DNA from: an uncultured Rickettsiales bacterium
GTDB taxonomy: Bacteria; Pseudomonadota; Alphaproteobacteria; UBA8366
NCBI GenBank assembly: GCA_913046825.1
Contig: CAJWTF010000011.1
Span: forward strand, 1 to 47,868
Direction: 5' to 3'
Length of the DNA stretch: 47,868 nucleotides
Shown here piece by piece: positions 32,304-41,633 of this stretch (within the stretch, counting starts at the first letter, position 1; each line of letters starts with the position of its first letter). The notes beneath the pieces were generated by a model. The model saw only the letters and a program-made list of their open reading frames with translations. It searched no databases and had not been told where the DNA came from. Made by a program: the position numbers and the translations under genes.

Positions 32304-33419
32304 ATGCCTCGCAACGATCTTACTTTCGGATGGTTCCTGCCTACAAGCGGCGATACGACTTGCTTCGGCGACCCAGCCGCGCGCATCCCGCAGAGTTCGG
32401 AAGTCTTTGATGAAATTGTCGCCGCCGTCGACGAAGGCGGGTACAAGTATCTTTTGATGCCGGTGAATGCGACCTGCTGGGAAGCGACGGTCGTCGGCTC
32501 ATATTACGCAGCGCGGACGAAGAATTTAGCGCCGTTGATCGCGCTTCGATCCGGCTATTGCAATCCTACTCTCGCGGCTAAGATGTTCGCGACTTTGGAC
32601 CAGATGTCGGGCGGGCGTTTGTGTATCAATTTGATTGCCGGGATCAGCGACGACGACACGCGTGCTGATGGGATTATGGACACCAAGGAAGTCCGCTACG
32701 AGAAGATGGACGAAGAAGTTGAGGTCATGAAGAAGCTCTGGGCAGCTTCCGGCGCGATCGATCATCAAGGTAAGCATTATTCGGTGACGCAGGCAATTGA
32801 GCCAAAGCCTTTACAGCGGCCGCATCCGCCCTTTTTTCTCGGGGGTGGTTCAGAATTTGCGCTGGAGATTTCGGCGAAGCATTCGACGGTCCATCTTTTC
32901 TGGGGCGACAAGCCGGAAGTTATTGCAGAGAAGGTCGGTGATATCCGCGAACGCGCCGCGAAATACGGGCGGCGGGATGACATTCAATTTGGCATGCGGC
33001 TGCAGATTATTTGCGAAGAGACTGAGGAGGCTGCATGGGATGCGGCCTATCGGCTGATCGCTGGGTCGACGAAATTCGAAATTGCCAATAGTCGGCTCGG
33101 CGCGGGCGCGGTCGAAGGGGTGCGTAAGACATCAGAAGCGAACCGCCGGGTGTGGGAACTGCTGGAAGAGTCTGGCGATGAGATGAAAATTCATCCGCAT
33201 CTGTGGACCGGTATTTCGACGGTTCGCACTGGGGCCGGGATCGCCGTCGTAGGAACGCCTAAACAAGTGGCCGAAACGTTGGATGAGTTCGTGACGGCGG
33301 GATGCACGAGTTTTTGTCTATCGGGATATCCGCACGCGGAAGCAGCGCGCGTATTCTCGACCAAGGTCATGCCGTATTTCGAAGGGCGGCTCTCCGAAGG
33401 GTTTCCCCATGCGGCGTAA
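32304..33419 (+). CDS. LLM-class flavin monooxygenase, SsuD-like
   Basis: 371 residues. The N-terminus LTFGWFLPTSGD and LLMPVNATCWEATVVGSYYA, with RLCINLIAGISDDDTRADGI near 113-132, follow alkanesulfonate monooxygenase SsuD. FFLGGGSEFALEISAKHSTV near 174-193 and HPHLWTGISTVRTGAGIAVV near 296-315 continue the TIM-barrel. SsuD-type enzymes use FMNH2 from a separate reductase to desulfonate alkanesulfonates; relatives oxidise other substrates. No reductase or sulfonate ABC transporter is adjacent. GAGGAGA precedes the ATG; it is divergent from the SDR by 117 bases. Confidence 0.87.
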   Translation: MPRNDLTFGWFLPTSGDTTCFGDPAARIPQSSEVFDEIVAAVDEGGYKYLLMPVNATCWEATVVGSYYAARTKNLAPLIALRSGYCNPTLAAKMFATLDQMSGGRLCINLIAGISDDDTRADGIMDTKEVRYEKMDEEVEVMKKLWAASGAIDHQGKHYSVTQAIEPKPLQRPHPPFFLGGGSEFALEISAKHSTVHLFWGDKPEVIAEKVGDIRERAAKYGRRDDIQFGMRLQIICEETEEAAWDAAYRLIAGSTKFEIANSRLGAGAVEGVRKTSEANRRVWELLEESGDEMKIHPHLWTGISTVRTGAGIAVVGTPKQVAETLDEFVTAGCTSFCLSGYPHAEAARVFSTKVMPYFEGRLSEGFPHAA

Positions 33420-33422
33420 GCT

Positions 33423-33590
33423 TTAAGGACGAGAGAAATCGAGGAACTTGCCGAAACGTTTGGTCAGTTCGAGGTGGACGACGCTGCCGCCGACAATCAT
33501 TTCCGGGCGAATTTGATCGTCGGTCAATAAAGTTGACAAGCCATGCACGAGGCACCAGGTGGTGAATACTTGGTCGGGAGCCGGAGAACT
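33423..33590 (-). pseudogene. C-terminal stump of a TetR-family regulator
   Basis: About 55 codons in one minus-strand frame read DQVFTTWCLVHGLSTLLTDD and SVVHLELTKRFGKFL to TAA at 33423-33425. The W-x-L-V-H-G-L segment is typical of the C-terminal ligand domain of TetR regulators. The DNA-binding half is absent and no start is visible. The fragment lies 4 bases beyond the SsuD-like stop, in the opposite orientation. Confidence 0.55.
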
Positions 33591-34352
33591 ATAAAATCCA
33601 GACGGTTGGCATCGGCCTGACTTCGGCGGCGCTGATTGCGGGAGCGATGTCGAACTTAGGGCTGAAAATGGTATTGCAATGCTGTTGGCGTCTACCTGAC
33701 GCTGACCCGCTTACTAATAGCTTTGCCAAAGGCGATTTGGTCGGTGGCGACTCTGGCGCGCAAGGTCCCGCTGCTTTGAGGTCGATTTGACCGTTCAGAC
33801 GCAGGATGACGCTTAACCACCGATAGGCTTGAACCAAATACCCTTGGCCGGCCTCGTAAAGGCAAGCGAGTCAGAAAATGCAAACGTAGCCAGAGCGGGT
33901 CTTGGCATTTTGCGCACCAACAAGTGAGGCTTCGTGGGCTGCCTTCAGGTTGTCCGTCTTGGCCTGGCAGCCGTCATAGAAATAAGACCCTTGATTGTCG
34001 CCCTCGACACACAGCAGCAGCAAATTGGCATTGTCGCTATCGATGTAATTTTTTTGTATTTTGGAGAGTCGGCTTGCTATGAGGATGTGCCGATCAATTG
34101 AAAGATACCGCTCAGTAAAGTGATCGGAAACTTCCACAACATAGAAACAGACCTCTAATTACACGCCGGATGCCCGTAACGGTTCTGATGTGCGCCCGTC
34201 CCGCATGTCCGCAATTTCGTGGGACGAGAACAGCTTAGCAAATGTCGCGTGGAAATAGGGTTGCATAAATGTTACGCGAGGTCGCTTTTCTGGCGGGAAA
34301 AATTAACTTCTTCTGCGTAGTCCCTGTTGATGAGAAGTTAAAGGAAATTTGC
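33591..34352. other. Gene-poor stretch of about 760 bases
   Basis: No recognised gene. A minus-strand open frame of 88 codons from GTG 34137 to 33871 (reads YIDSDNANLLLLCVEGDNQG, then SGYVCIF) lacks a ribosome site and recognisable homology. A plus-strand fragment near 33595-33700 (GIGLTSAALIAGAMSNLG) is membrane-like but short. The final bases before 34353 should contain the promoter of the enoyl-CoA hydratase operon. The region looks like the residue of lost genes continuing from the TetR stump. Confidence 0.45.
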
Positions 34353-35150
34353 ATGACAAAGGCAATCCAACTCGACCAACGCGGGCCGGTCTGGGTGTTC
34401 ACTATCGATCAGCCGGAGAAAATGAACGCGCTCGATTTCACTACCAATGAAGAGATGACCGACCTCTGGCGGAATTTCTCCAAAGACGATGGCGCCCGTG
34501 TCGCGGTCGTCACCGGTGCTGTGGAAAAATCTTTTTGCGCGGGCGCTGATCTCAAGACCTACACGATGCCCTTTGCGACATCGCCGGCGATGGAGTTTCG
34601 ACACAAATACACCAATGGACCGGGATTCGCGGGCATCACGCGCGGTATGGAGATCAACAAGCCGGTCATCGCCGCGGTTAATGGGTATGCGATGTCGGGC
34701 GGGTTGGAATTGGCGTTGGCGGCCGATTTGCGGTTTTGCTCGCCGAACGCGCAGTTTGCCTTCCAAGATGTGCGCTGGGGCTTCCATCCTTGTGATGGTG
34801 GTTGCGTGCGCTTGCCGCAGATTGTCGGCTTGGGCCATGCGATGGAATTGATTCTGTCGGGAGACCGGGTCGGCGCAGATCATGCCTTTCGTATTGGGTT
34901 GGTGAACCGGATCATTCCAGCGGAAACACTGCTTGAAGAGACACTGGAATATGCGGACCGATTGGCCGCACGCGCGCCGCTTGCGCAACAAGCTGCGAAA
35001 GAAGTCGTCCTAGCCGCATATGGCAAGGCGATGGAAGATGCGTTACGGATGGAATCGCGCTCGTTCTACGATCTTGGCCGGACGGAAGACCTCGACGAGG
35101 GGACGACCGCGTTTCGCGAAAAGCGGGACGCTAATTTCAAGGGACGTTAG
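34353..35150 (+). CDS. Enoyl-CoA hydratase/isomerase-family (crotonase) protein
   Basis: 265 residues from ATG 34353 (AAAGGAAA upstream). FTIDQPEKMNALDF near 17, SFCAGADLKTY near 62 (first oxyanion-hole segment) and NGYAMSGGLELALAADLRFC near 110-129 (second segment, with the first catalytic Glu in GLEL) match crotonases. The second catalytic Glu position, usually PE before the glycine-rich G-A-G-G-T loop, reads FQDVRWGFHPCDGGC with Asp, so hydratase activity is uncertain. It begins a plus-strand run with a TauD gene 4 bases downstream. Confidence 0.85.
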   Translation: MTKAIQLDQRGPVWVFTIDQPEKMNALDFTTNEEMTDLWRNFSKDDGARVAVVTGAVEKSFCAGADLKTYTMPFATSPAMEFRHKYTNGPGFAGITRGMEINKPVIAAVNGYAMSGGLELALAADLRFCSPNAQFAFQDVRWGFHPCDGGCVRLPQIVGLGHAMELILSGDRVGADHAFRIGLVNRIIPAETLLEETLEYADRLAARAPLAQQAAKEVVLAAYGKAMEDALRMESRSFYDLGRTEDLDEGTTAFREKRDANFKGR

Positions 35151-35154
35151 AACA

Positions 35155-35997
35155 ATGGAACATCAGGTATTAGGGCCCGGTTTCGCTGTTGAAATCACCG
35201 GTGTCGACCTCACGCAAGAGCAATCCGAGAGTACGGTCGACGCAATGCGCGATCTTTGGCTTCAACATAAAGTCGCGGTGTTTCGGAATCAGAGGCTTGT
35301 GGACGAGGATCTGATCCGTTTTGCCCAATATTTCGGACCGACCTATGTCTATGTCCGTGATCAATTCAATGACCGCAAGCGCCCGGTTATTACAATTATC
35401 TCGAATATTCAGAAGGACGGCCAGAAGCTCGGTGATCTCGGCGACGGAGAGGTGCATTGGCACACCGATCAGGCATATTCGAAGGAAGGCTCGTTCGGGA
35501 CGATATTGTACGGCGTCGAAATCCCTGAAGATGGAGGCGCCACTTGTTACGGCGATCTGGCGCAGGCGTATGAGGCGCTGCCGGATGAGCTAAAGGAAAA
35601 GATCGCGGACAAAACTGTGACATATTCGATCGCACGCGCGGCGGAGACCCAGAAGCTCGGTCTGCCGGAAGTCCAACGCAGGGCGAAGCCGCCACTCTCT
35701 CATCCCTTGGTGCGCACCCATCCCTATCTCGCCCGCAAGGCGCTCTATATCAGCCCTAACCACGCACTTCATGTTGATGGCATGGACGTGGCGGAGGGGG
35801 CCGAACTGCTCGAGGCGTTGCATGCCTGCGCGACCCGACCCGAAGCGGTCTATTGTCATCAATGGCGCAAGGGCGACCTCGTCATACACGACAATACTTC
35901 GACAATTCATCGGCGCGATCCGTTTCCTGGAAGCCAACGGCGCTTGCTGCGGCGGACCGGATTCTTGCTGCCCGAAGAGGTGCGCTCGGCCTTCTAG
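35155..35997 (+). CDS. TauD/TfdA-family Fe(II)/2-oxoglutarate dioxygenase
   Basis: 280 residues from ATG 35155. Iron ligands: H103-x-D105 in WHTDQAYSK and distal H252 in TIHRRDPF; Arg in QRRLLRRTGF binds 2-oxoglutarate. DGGATCYGDLAQAYEALPDE near 126-145 is typical. It starts 4 bases after the crotonase stop and is likely translated from the same transcript, so it probably acts on the same compound. Its closest look-alike in the window is the enzyme at 16354-17226 (both have W-H-T-D-Q). Confidence 0.88.
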   Translation: MEHQVLGPGFAVEITGVDLTQEQSESTVDAMRDLWLQHKVAVFRNQRLVDEDLIRFAQYFGPTYVYVRDQFNDRKRPVITIISNIQKDGQKLGDLGDGEVHWHTDQAYSKEGSFGTILYGVEIPEDGGATCYGDLAQAYEALPDELKEKIADKTVTYSIARAAETQKLGLPEVQRRAKPPLSHPLVRTHPYLARKALYISPNHALHVDGMDVAEGAELLEALHACATRPEAVYCHQWRKGDLVIHDNTSTIHRRDPFPGSQRRLLRRTGFLLPEEVRSAF

Positions 35998-36082
35998 GCG
36001 GCGCTTGCCGCGCCCTCCACCGGGGCTAAATCTTCCCTTATGGCCGGGGCTTAAGTCGGGCGACGAATAGGGGGAGAATAGG

Positions 36083-37588
36083 ATGGCGGATCAAGCGTAT
36101 GATGTGGTGGTTGTCGGTGCCGGAAATGCGGCTCTGTGCGCGGCGATTTCAGCGAAACTCGAAGGCGCACACGTCCTCGTCCTGGAAAAGGCGTCCGCGG
36201 AAGAAAAGGGTGGCAATTCCTATTTCACTGCGGGCGGATTTCGTTTTGCGCATAACGGCCTTGATGACGTCTGCACGGATGTCCTGGTTGATCTCTCGGA
36301 TGCGGAACGCGATCTAATCGATTTGCCGGCTCATGACCGCAATCATTTCTACGACCAGCTGATGAAGGTTACCCGACATCAGTCGGACGAGGACCTCGCG
36401 TGGACCTTGATCGATGGGTCGCGCCCGACCATGGCCTGGCTGCGTGAACAGGGCGTGCGCTTTGTGCCGATGTTCGGACGGCAATCCTTTATGGTCGACG
36501 GCAAGCATCGGTTTTACGGCGGCGTGAATATTGAAGCGGTCGGCGGTGGTGCCGGGCTCGTCGAATTCCTGATAAAGCGCACCAACGATCTCGGTATTGA
36601 GATTCGCTACGAGACCGGTGCACGCAAATTGACAATCGACCGCAGCGGCCGCCTCCAAGGGGTCGAGGTGAAGACCATCGAAGGTTATGAGGAAATTCCC
36701 TGCCATTCGGTGGTGCTCGGCTGCGGCGGGTTCGAATCCAATCCAGAGATGCGGGTGCGCTATCTCGGCCAAGGTTGGGATCTGGCACGGGTGCGCGGGA
36801 CCCGGCACAATACCGGTGACGGCATCCAGATGGCACTCGATATCGGCGCGCAGCCTTTCGGCAATTGGTCGGGGTGTCATTCGGTCGGTTGGGATATCAG
36901 CGCGCCGCCGTTCGGTGACCGCGAAGTGTTGGACAATTTTCAGAAACACTCCTACCCGCTCGGCATCATGGTTAATCTCGATGGAGAGCGCTTCGTCGAC
37001 GAGGGTGAAGACTACCGGAACCTGACTTATGTGCGTTTTGGGCGGGCCATCATGCAGCAGCCCCACCGCACAGCCATCCAGATATTTGATCAGAAAACGG
37101 TCGATATGCTGCGCGACGAATACCGTATTCGTCAGGTCACGAAGGAAGAAGCGGATACCATCGAGGAATTGGCGGTGAAACTCGACCTCGATCCCCAAAA
37201 ACTGAAGGAGACCGTCGACGCCTATAACGCGGCCTGCCAGTCTGGTGACTATAACCCAGCAGTGCTTGATGGGGTGCCGACGACGGGGCTATCGCCGAAC
37301 AAAACCAACTGGGCGCTACCAATCAATAAGCCGCCTTATGTTGCCTATGTGACGACAACCGGCATTACCTTCACCTTCGGCGGGCTGAAGATCGACGATC
37401 ATAACGAAGTGCAGGACCTCGATAACCGTTCAATCCCGGGGCTCTACGCTGCTGGCGAGTTGGTTGGCGGGTTGTTCTACGAAAACTATCCAGGCGGCAG
37501 CGGATTGATGTCCGGCTCCGTCTTTGGAAAACGCGCGGGAGCGTGTGCGGCGGAATATGCGAGGGGGCGTAATACGACCGCCGCTTAA
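36083..37588 (+). CDS. FAD-dependent dehydrogenase, TcuA/fumarate reductase-like
   Basis: 501 residues. VVVVGAGNAALCAAISAKLE (8-27) is the FAD-binding Rossmann motif; GGNSYFTAGGFRFAH near 43 and the C-terminal IPGLYAAGELVGGLFYENYP near 452 with GGSGLMSGSVFGKRAG are shared by tricarballylate dehydrogenase TcuA and soluble fumarate reductases. The active-site region is the HNTGDGIQMALDIGA stretch near 246. It probably oxidises a di- or tricarboxylate or a similar acid in the cytosol. GGGGGAG precedes the ATG; 85 bases after the TauD gene and 28 before the next dehydrogenase. Confidence 0.85.
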   Translation: MADQAYDVVVVGAGNAALCAAISAKLEGAHVLVLEKASAEEKGGNSYFTAGGFRFAHNGLDDVCTDVLVDLSDAERDLIDLPAHDRNHFYDQLMKVTRHQSDEDLAWTLIDGSRPTMAWLREQGVRFVPMFGRQSFMVDGKHRFYGGVNIEAVGGGAGLVEFLIKRTNDLGIEIRYETGARKLTIDRSGRLQGVEVKTIEGYEEIPCHSVVLGCGGFESNPEMRVRYLGQGWDLARVRGTRHNTGDGIQMALDIGAQPFGNWSGCHSVGWDISAPPFGDREVLDNFQKHSYPLGIMVNLDGERFVDEGEDYRNLTYVRFGRAIMQQPHRTAIQIFDQKTVDMLRDEYRIRQVTKEEADTIEELAVKLDLDPQKLKETVDAYNAACQSGDYNPAVLDGVPTTGLSPNKTNWALPINKPPYVAYVTTTGITFTFGGLKIDDHNEVQDLDNRSIPGLYAAGELVGGLFYENYPGGSGLMSGSVFGKRAGACAAEYARGRNTTAA

Positions 37589-37616
37589 TAAGAAAATTCT
37601 ATAAAAGGAACGTACT

Positions 37617-38513
37617 ATGCGATCGAATGAAGTTATCGGGTTTGTTGGGCTCGGCGTAATGGGTGGGCCGATGTGCGGCCACATCGCGAACAAGGGAGAC
37701 AATCGCGTCATCGGGTTCGATAGCGTGGCAGCAGCGCTGGAAGCGCGGGCCGAGGACGGTGTGGAGGCAGCAACGTCGCTGGCGGATGTGGCGGCAACGG
37801 CGGATATTATCTTCCTTTCTCTGCCGGGTGAGCCGCAAATCCGTGCCGTCTGTCAGGGTGACGGCGGATTGATCGCGCTCTCTCGTGCGGGGCAGTTGAT
37901 CGTTGATTGCAGCACCGCACCGGTCCCCATGACGCACGAGATCGCCGCCGCCTTCGAGGCTAAGGGCGTCGCCTTTGTTGATGCGCCGGTGACCCGTTCC
38001 GCTCAGGCGGCGCGCGACGGCACCTTGAGTTTCATGGTCGGCGGCACGGAGAAGGATGTGGCGCGGTCGCGCCCATATCTCGACCGTATGGGCCAAGACG
38101 TGAACCATGGAGGCCCTGTCGGTGCCGGTCAATTCCTGAAGCTGATGAACAATATGCTGGTCGCGCGGGTCACCCATGCCTTGGGTGAAGCGCTGGCGGT
38201 GGCGCGGGCATCCGGGCTCGTCGATGGAGAGACACTTTTCAAGGCCATGGCCACCGGTTCCGCCGACAGTTTCGTGCTGCGCAATCACGGCCTGAATTTC
38301 ATGGCGAAGGATCATCACCCGACCGAATCCTTCCGCATCAGTTATTTGTTGAAGGATTTGAACTACGCCATCGATGTGGCCGAAAGCTGTGGCGTTGTGA
38401 TGGAAGGGGCCTATACCAACCGCGAGGTTTTGGAGCGCGCCGACAAGATGGGTTTTGGCGAGAAGTATCATACGGTAATCGTTGAGGCGATCGAGCACGC
38501 GAAGAAAGATTAA
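37617..38513 (+). CDS. NAD(P)-dependent hydroxyisobutyrate dehydrogenase-family oxidoreductase
   Basis: 298 residues. GFVGLGVMGGPMCGHIANKG (8-27), VDAPVTRSAQAARDGTLSFM near 121-140 and the catalytic Lys in AGQFLKLMNNMLVARVTHAL near 168-187 place it in the beta-hydroxyacid dehydrogenase family. The substrate-binding signature differs from the 19379-20272 paralogue (VTRS versus VSGG), so the two probably act on different acids. AAAGGAAC precedes the ATG. It is last gene of the plus-strand run and converges with the PQQ-type enzyme. Confidence 0.86.
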   Translation: MRSNEVIGFVGLGVMGGPMCGHIANKGDNRVIGFDSVAAALEARAEDGVEAATSLADVAATADIIFLSLPGEPQIRAVCQGDGGLIALSRAGQLIVDCSTAPVPMTHEIAAAFEAKGVAFVDAPVTRSAQAARDGTLSFMVGGTEKDVARSRPYLDRMGQDVNHGGPVGAGQFLKLMNNMLVARVTHALGEALAVARASGLVDGETLFKAMATGSADSFVLRNHGLNFMAKDHHPTESFRISYLLKDLNYAIDVAESCGVVMEGAYTNREVLERADKMGFGEKYHTVIVEAIEHAKKD

Positions 38514-38534
38514 GGCGCGCCGTAACAACGTCGG

Positions 38535-39734
38535 CTATTTAGCGACCCGTAATCGCAGGATCTTATCGTCGCCGGGGCGCGGACTGCCGCGCCCATCGCG
38601 GTTGCTGGTCAGCAAGTATAACGCGCCGTCGGGACCACTGACGGCATCCCGTAAGCGGCCAAGTACGCCGTCGTCCTCATTTTCGGCGAACAATCGCTCG
38701 ATGGCGGTGACACTAAACCGTCGACCGGATTGTGATAATTTAAGCCGGATCAGTGCTTCGGAGCGCAACGTCGCGATGTACAGATCGCCCTGGTGGAAGG
38801 CGATACCGGCGGGTGGCACGGAATTCTTGGGCCACATCGCGATAGGGTCGGCATAGGGTGCCTTTCCGGGCGCGCCGATGATCAACGGCCAGCCATAGTT
38901 CCGGCCGCTCTCAATGATGTTGATCTCGTCATGGGCGCCAAATCCAACCTCGCCGGACGGGCCGTGCTCGGACTGGAACAATTGCCCCGTCTCCGGATGC
39001 CAGGCGAGGCCCTGAGGATTGCGGTGGCCATAGGACCAGACGGGAGAGCTCGGGAATGGATTGTCGGTGGGAATGTTGCCCTCGGGATCTATCCGCAGGA
39101 TTTTACCGCCGAGCGCATTCAGGTCCTGCGCCATACGGCGCTCGAATATTTCTCCCGTGGTGGCATATAGCATGCCGTCCGGTCCGAATGCGATGCGGCC
39201 ACCATTGTGGAATAGCGCACCGGGCACGCCACCAAGTATGATCTTGTCGAAGGTGCCGTGGTTGCCGTGGTCGCGCAGGCGGACGATTCGGTTCCGCACA
39301 CCGTTCTGTCCACGCCATGTGTACATCGCGTAAATATACGGCGCTTTCGGGAAATTTGGATGCACAGCGAGCCCCATCAAACCGCCTTCGCCGCGGGCGA
39401 AGAGGTTCAGGAAGTAATCACTGACACCGCTCGCTCTTCTTGTCGTCTCGAATACCGCATATGGCTCCGGCGCGAGTTGGCCGTTGCGAATTATACGAAC
39501 ACGGCCGGGGCGTTCGCTGACCAGAGCTCTTCCATCGGGCAAAAAGACAAGTGACCAGGGGGCTTCCATCCCGGTGATCCAATTCTCAACGACTATATCG
39601 ATGGGGGCTGGGATGAAATCATCGTCGACCGTTTGTGGCTTCGGCCCGACAATAGGCTCGACGGCGAGGGTGGCGACTGGAGAGACATGCGTCATAAGTA
39701 CGATAAAGATCAGTGAAACGAAGCCGCGCCGCAT
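38535..39734 (-). CDS. PQQ-dependent sugar dehydrogenase (YliI/soluble aldose dehydrogenase-like)
   Basis: 399 residues with a Sec signal peptide (RRGFVSLIFIVLMTHVSPVA, cleavage near residue 24) for periplasmic location. The six-bladed propeller has APWSLVFLPDGRALVSERPG near 58-77, GEGGLMGLAVHPNF near 114, LNALGGKILRIDPEGNIP near 206, and YGHRNPQGLAWHPETGQLFQ near 236-255, with SEHGPSGEVGFGAHDEINII around the PQQ/His site. These match soluble aldose sugar dehydrogenases. AAGGGAT precedes the ATG. It is divergent from the desaturase, 45 bases apart. Confidence 0.87.
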   Translation of the reverse strand: MRRGFVSLIFIVLMTHVSPVATLAVEPIVGPKPQTVDDDFIPAPIDIVVENWITGMEAPWSLVFLPDGRALVSERPGRVRIIRNGQLAPEPYAVFETTRRASGVSDYFLNLFARGEGGLMGLAVHPNFPKAPYIYAMYTWRGQNGVRNRIVRLRDHGNHGTFDKIILGGVPGALFHNGGRIAFGPDGMLYATTGEIFERRMAQDLNALGGKILRIDPEGNIPTDNPFPSSPVWSYGHRNPQGLAWHPETGQLFQSEHGPSGEVGFGAHDEINIIESGRNYGWPLIIGAPGKAPYADPIAMWPKNSVPPAGIAFHQGDLYIATLRSEALIRLKLSQSGRRFSVTAIERLFAENEDDGVLGRLRDAVSGPDGALYLLTSNRDGRGSPRPGDDKILRLRVAK

Positions 39735-39779
39735 GATATATCCCTTACGTTTTCCCGATCGAATGCTATTATATCTCCC

Positions 39780-40766
39780 ATGGTATCGATAGCAGGAAAA
39801 GGCGCGGAGTTTCGCGACGACGAAAGGCGGAGAACAGGTCTCGCGCCCGACGTCGTGAAGCGGCTAACGCGGATCGATCCGCTCAAGGCGACATTCGGCG
39901 TGTTGGAAACGGTCGGTCTGATCGGTGTGGCACTGGCGGCCGCGCTGTATTGGTGGACGCCGTGGGCGGTGATCCCGGCGATGATAGTGATTGCCGGGCG
40001 GCAGCAGGCCTGCTTCGTTCTGGCCCATGACGCGGCGCATTACCGGCTCTATAAAACACGGTGGTTGAACGACCTGGTGGGCCGGTTGATGGCCGCACCA
40101 GTTGGAATTTCTATGCGCACATATCGAGTGGTGCATCGGCTGCATCACAATCACCTTTATGAAGACCGCGATCCCGATATTCCACTAGTCGCAGGCTACC
40201 CCCGCGGGCGCAAATACTTAGCGCGCAAGCTGTTGGCCGATCTACTCGGACTAAATGCATGGAAAACTTACGCATATTTCTTTGGCGCACCGGTCATCAA
40301 CGACGATGCGACCAGCACCAGCCGTCCCTTGGACGATACCGCACCTGATTTGCGCCGCGCGGCCCGGCAAGATCGCTGGACCGTAGTATTTTTTCATGTG
40401 TTGGCGCCGATAACGGCGTTTGCAATGGGATATTTAGTCGAATATCTCGTGCTGTGGCTGCTTCCGATGGTGACGATCCAGCAGCCACTGCTGCGCTACC
40501 GGGCGATTTGCGAACATGGCGTCGTCCGCGACCCGAAATCACCGCTGTACGCATCACGAACCAATTTTGCGCCCTGGTGGTTGCATTGGTGGATGTTTCC
40601 GCACCAGGTGAACTACCACATTGAGCATCATCTCTACCCATCGATTCCGTTCTATAATTTGCCTCTTTGTCATCGAGCATTGATGAAGCAAGGCCTACTG
40701 GAAGACGCCGAAGTCCGGCAGCTTGGTGAGACACATCGGATGATTGCTGTCGACCCACCCGCTTAA
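39780..40766 (+). CDS. Membrane fatty-acid desaturase family protein
   Basis: 328 residues with four or so membrane segments. The three His boxes are HDAAH near 84, HRLHHNH near 118 and HIEHH near 282, which together hold the di-iron site. Spacing resembles acyl-lipid delta-desaturases and beta-carotene-oxygenase-like relatives. Substrate (phospholipid acyl chain or other) is unknown. It is followed 10 bases later by a MaoC-like gene, which suggests fatty-acyl chemistry. Confidence 0.87.
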   Translation: MVSIAGKGAEFRDDERRRTGLAPDVVKRLTRIDPLKATFGVLETVGLIGVALAAALYWWTPWAVIPAMIVIAGRQQACFVLAHDAAHYRLYKTRWLNDLVGRLMAAPVGISMRTYRVVHRLHHNHLYEDRDPDIPLVAGYPRGRKYLARKLLADLLGLNAWKTYAYFFGAPVINDDATSTSRPLDDTAPDLRRAARQDRWTVVFFHVLAPITAFAMGYLVEYLVLWLLPMVTIQQPLLRYRAICEHGVVRDPKSPLYASRTNFAPWWLHWWMFPHQVNYHIEHHLYPSIPFYNLPLCHRALMKQGLLEDAEVRQLGETHRMIAVDPPA

Positions 40767-40776
40767 GGAGTGCGAA

Positions 40777-41601
40777 ATGCCCGAGACAGTGCCTTATCGC
40801 ACGGAAATCGGTTATGAATACCCGGTTTTCGATATAGTGGTCAGCCAAGCGGAGCAGCGGCGTCTACACGGGCATTGCGATATCGCGGAGACTGTTTACG
40901 GCGACTATGTCGACCCTACCTTCGTGGCGCGGGACCCTATCCTGCTGAACACGCAAACGGTTCTTGCCAATCATCCGGAACGAGCGCCGGTTCACATTGT
41001 GCACCGGATCGAACAGCTCCGCCCTATCCGTTTGGGAGAGACGCTGCAGATGCACGGCCGTGTGTCTGGGATCGGTGACCACTCCAAAGGCTGGATTTTG
41101 ACGACTATTTGGGAATACCGGGATGCTGCTGGCGAGATAGTGTTTGTGGTGTCGCCCGACGTGTTGATGATCGACCCGGAACGGTCCGGAAATGGCGGTA
41201 AGGGGGGCAGCGGGCGCATGACCGACGGGGAAGACACGTTTGAGGCGCTCACCCGCAAGCACTGTACACCGGAGACGACGCTTGGCTATTGTGAGGGGAG
41301 CACGAACAAAATTCACCTCGATCCGGAAACCGCGCAAAGTTTTGGCTTTCGAGCGCCGATCATCGCGGGTAATCAGACCGTCAATTTTCTGATGGAAGGC
41401 GTGTGCCGCAATGGACTGACGGATCAGTTGTCGATCGAAGCCCGTTTTCTCCGTCCCGTCTTCTGGGATGACACGATAGACGTACAGGGAAAAACCGATA
41501 CAGGCAGGCAGCTCACAAATGTACGTGCAGTCAATGCGGTTGGCAAAATCGTTGCCGATCTGCGGGTTTTATCCTTACGCGTTCATGCGTATAGCGCGTA
41601 A
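40777..41601 (+). CDS. MaoC/HTD2-like double-hotdog dehydratase
   Basis: 274 residues from ATG 40777 (AAGGAG upstream). The protein is a tandem of two hotdog domains: an N-terminal half around residues 25-140 and a C-terminal half around 155-274. The C-terminal half has KIHLDPETAQSFGFRAPIIA near 192-211, with the D/H hydratase elements. Family members hydrate or dehydrate acyl-CoA or acyl-ACP chains. Being coupled to the desaturase by a 10-base gap suggests a shared acyl pathway. Confidence 0.75.
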   Translation: MPETVPYRTEIGYEYPVFDIVVSQAEQRRLHGHCDIAETVYGDYVDPTFVARDPILLNTQTVLANHPERAPVHIVHRIEQLRPIRLGETLQMHGRVSGIGDHSKGWILTTIWEYRDAAGEIVFVVSPDVLMIDPERSGNGGKGGSGRMTDGEDTFEALTRKHCTPETTLGYCEGSTNKIHLDPETAQSFGFRAPIIAGNQTVNFLMEGVCRNGLTDQLSIEARFLRPVFWDDTIDVQGKTDTGRQLTNVRAVNAVGKIVADLRVLSLRVHAYSA

Positions 41602-41633
41602 AGCAACATGGCTTTGTTGATTAGGGCCGCGGT

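Noticed and set aside
36725..36745. A tRNA-like GGTTCGAATCC T-loop sequence
   Set aside because: It lies in the middle of the TcuA-like gene, encodes its GGFESNPEM stretch, and no acceptor or anticodon stems surround it.
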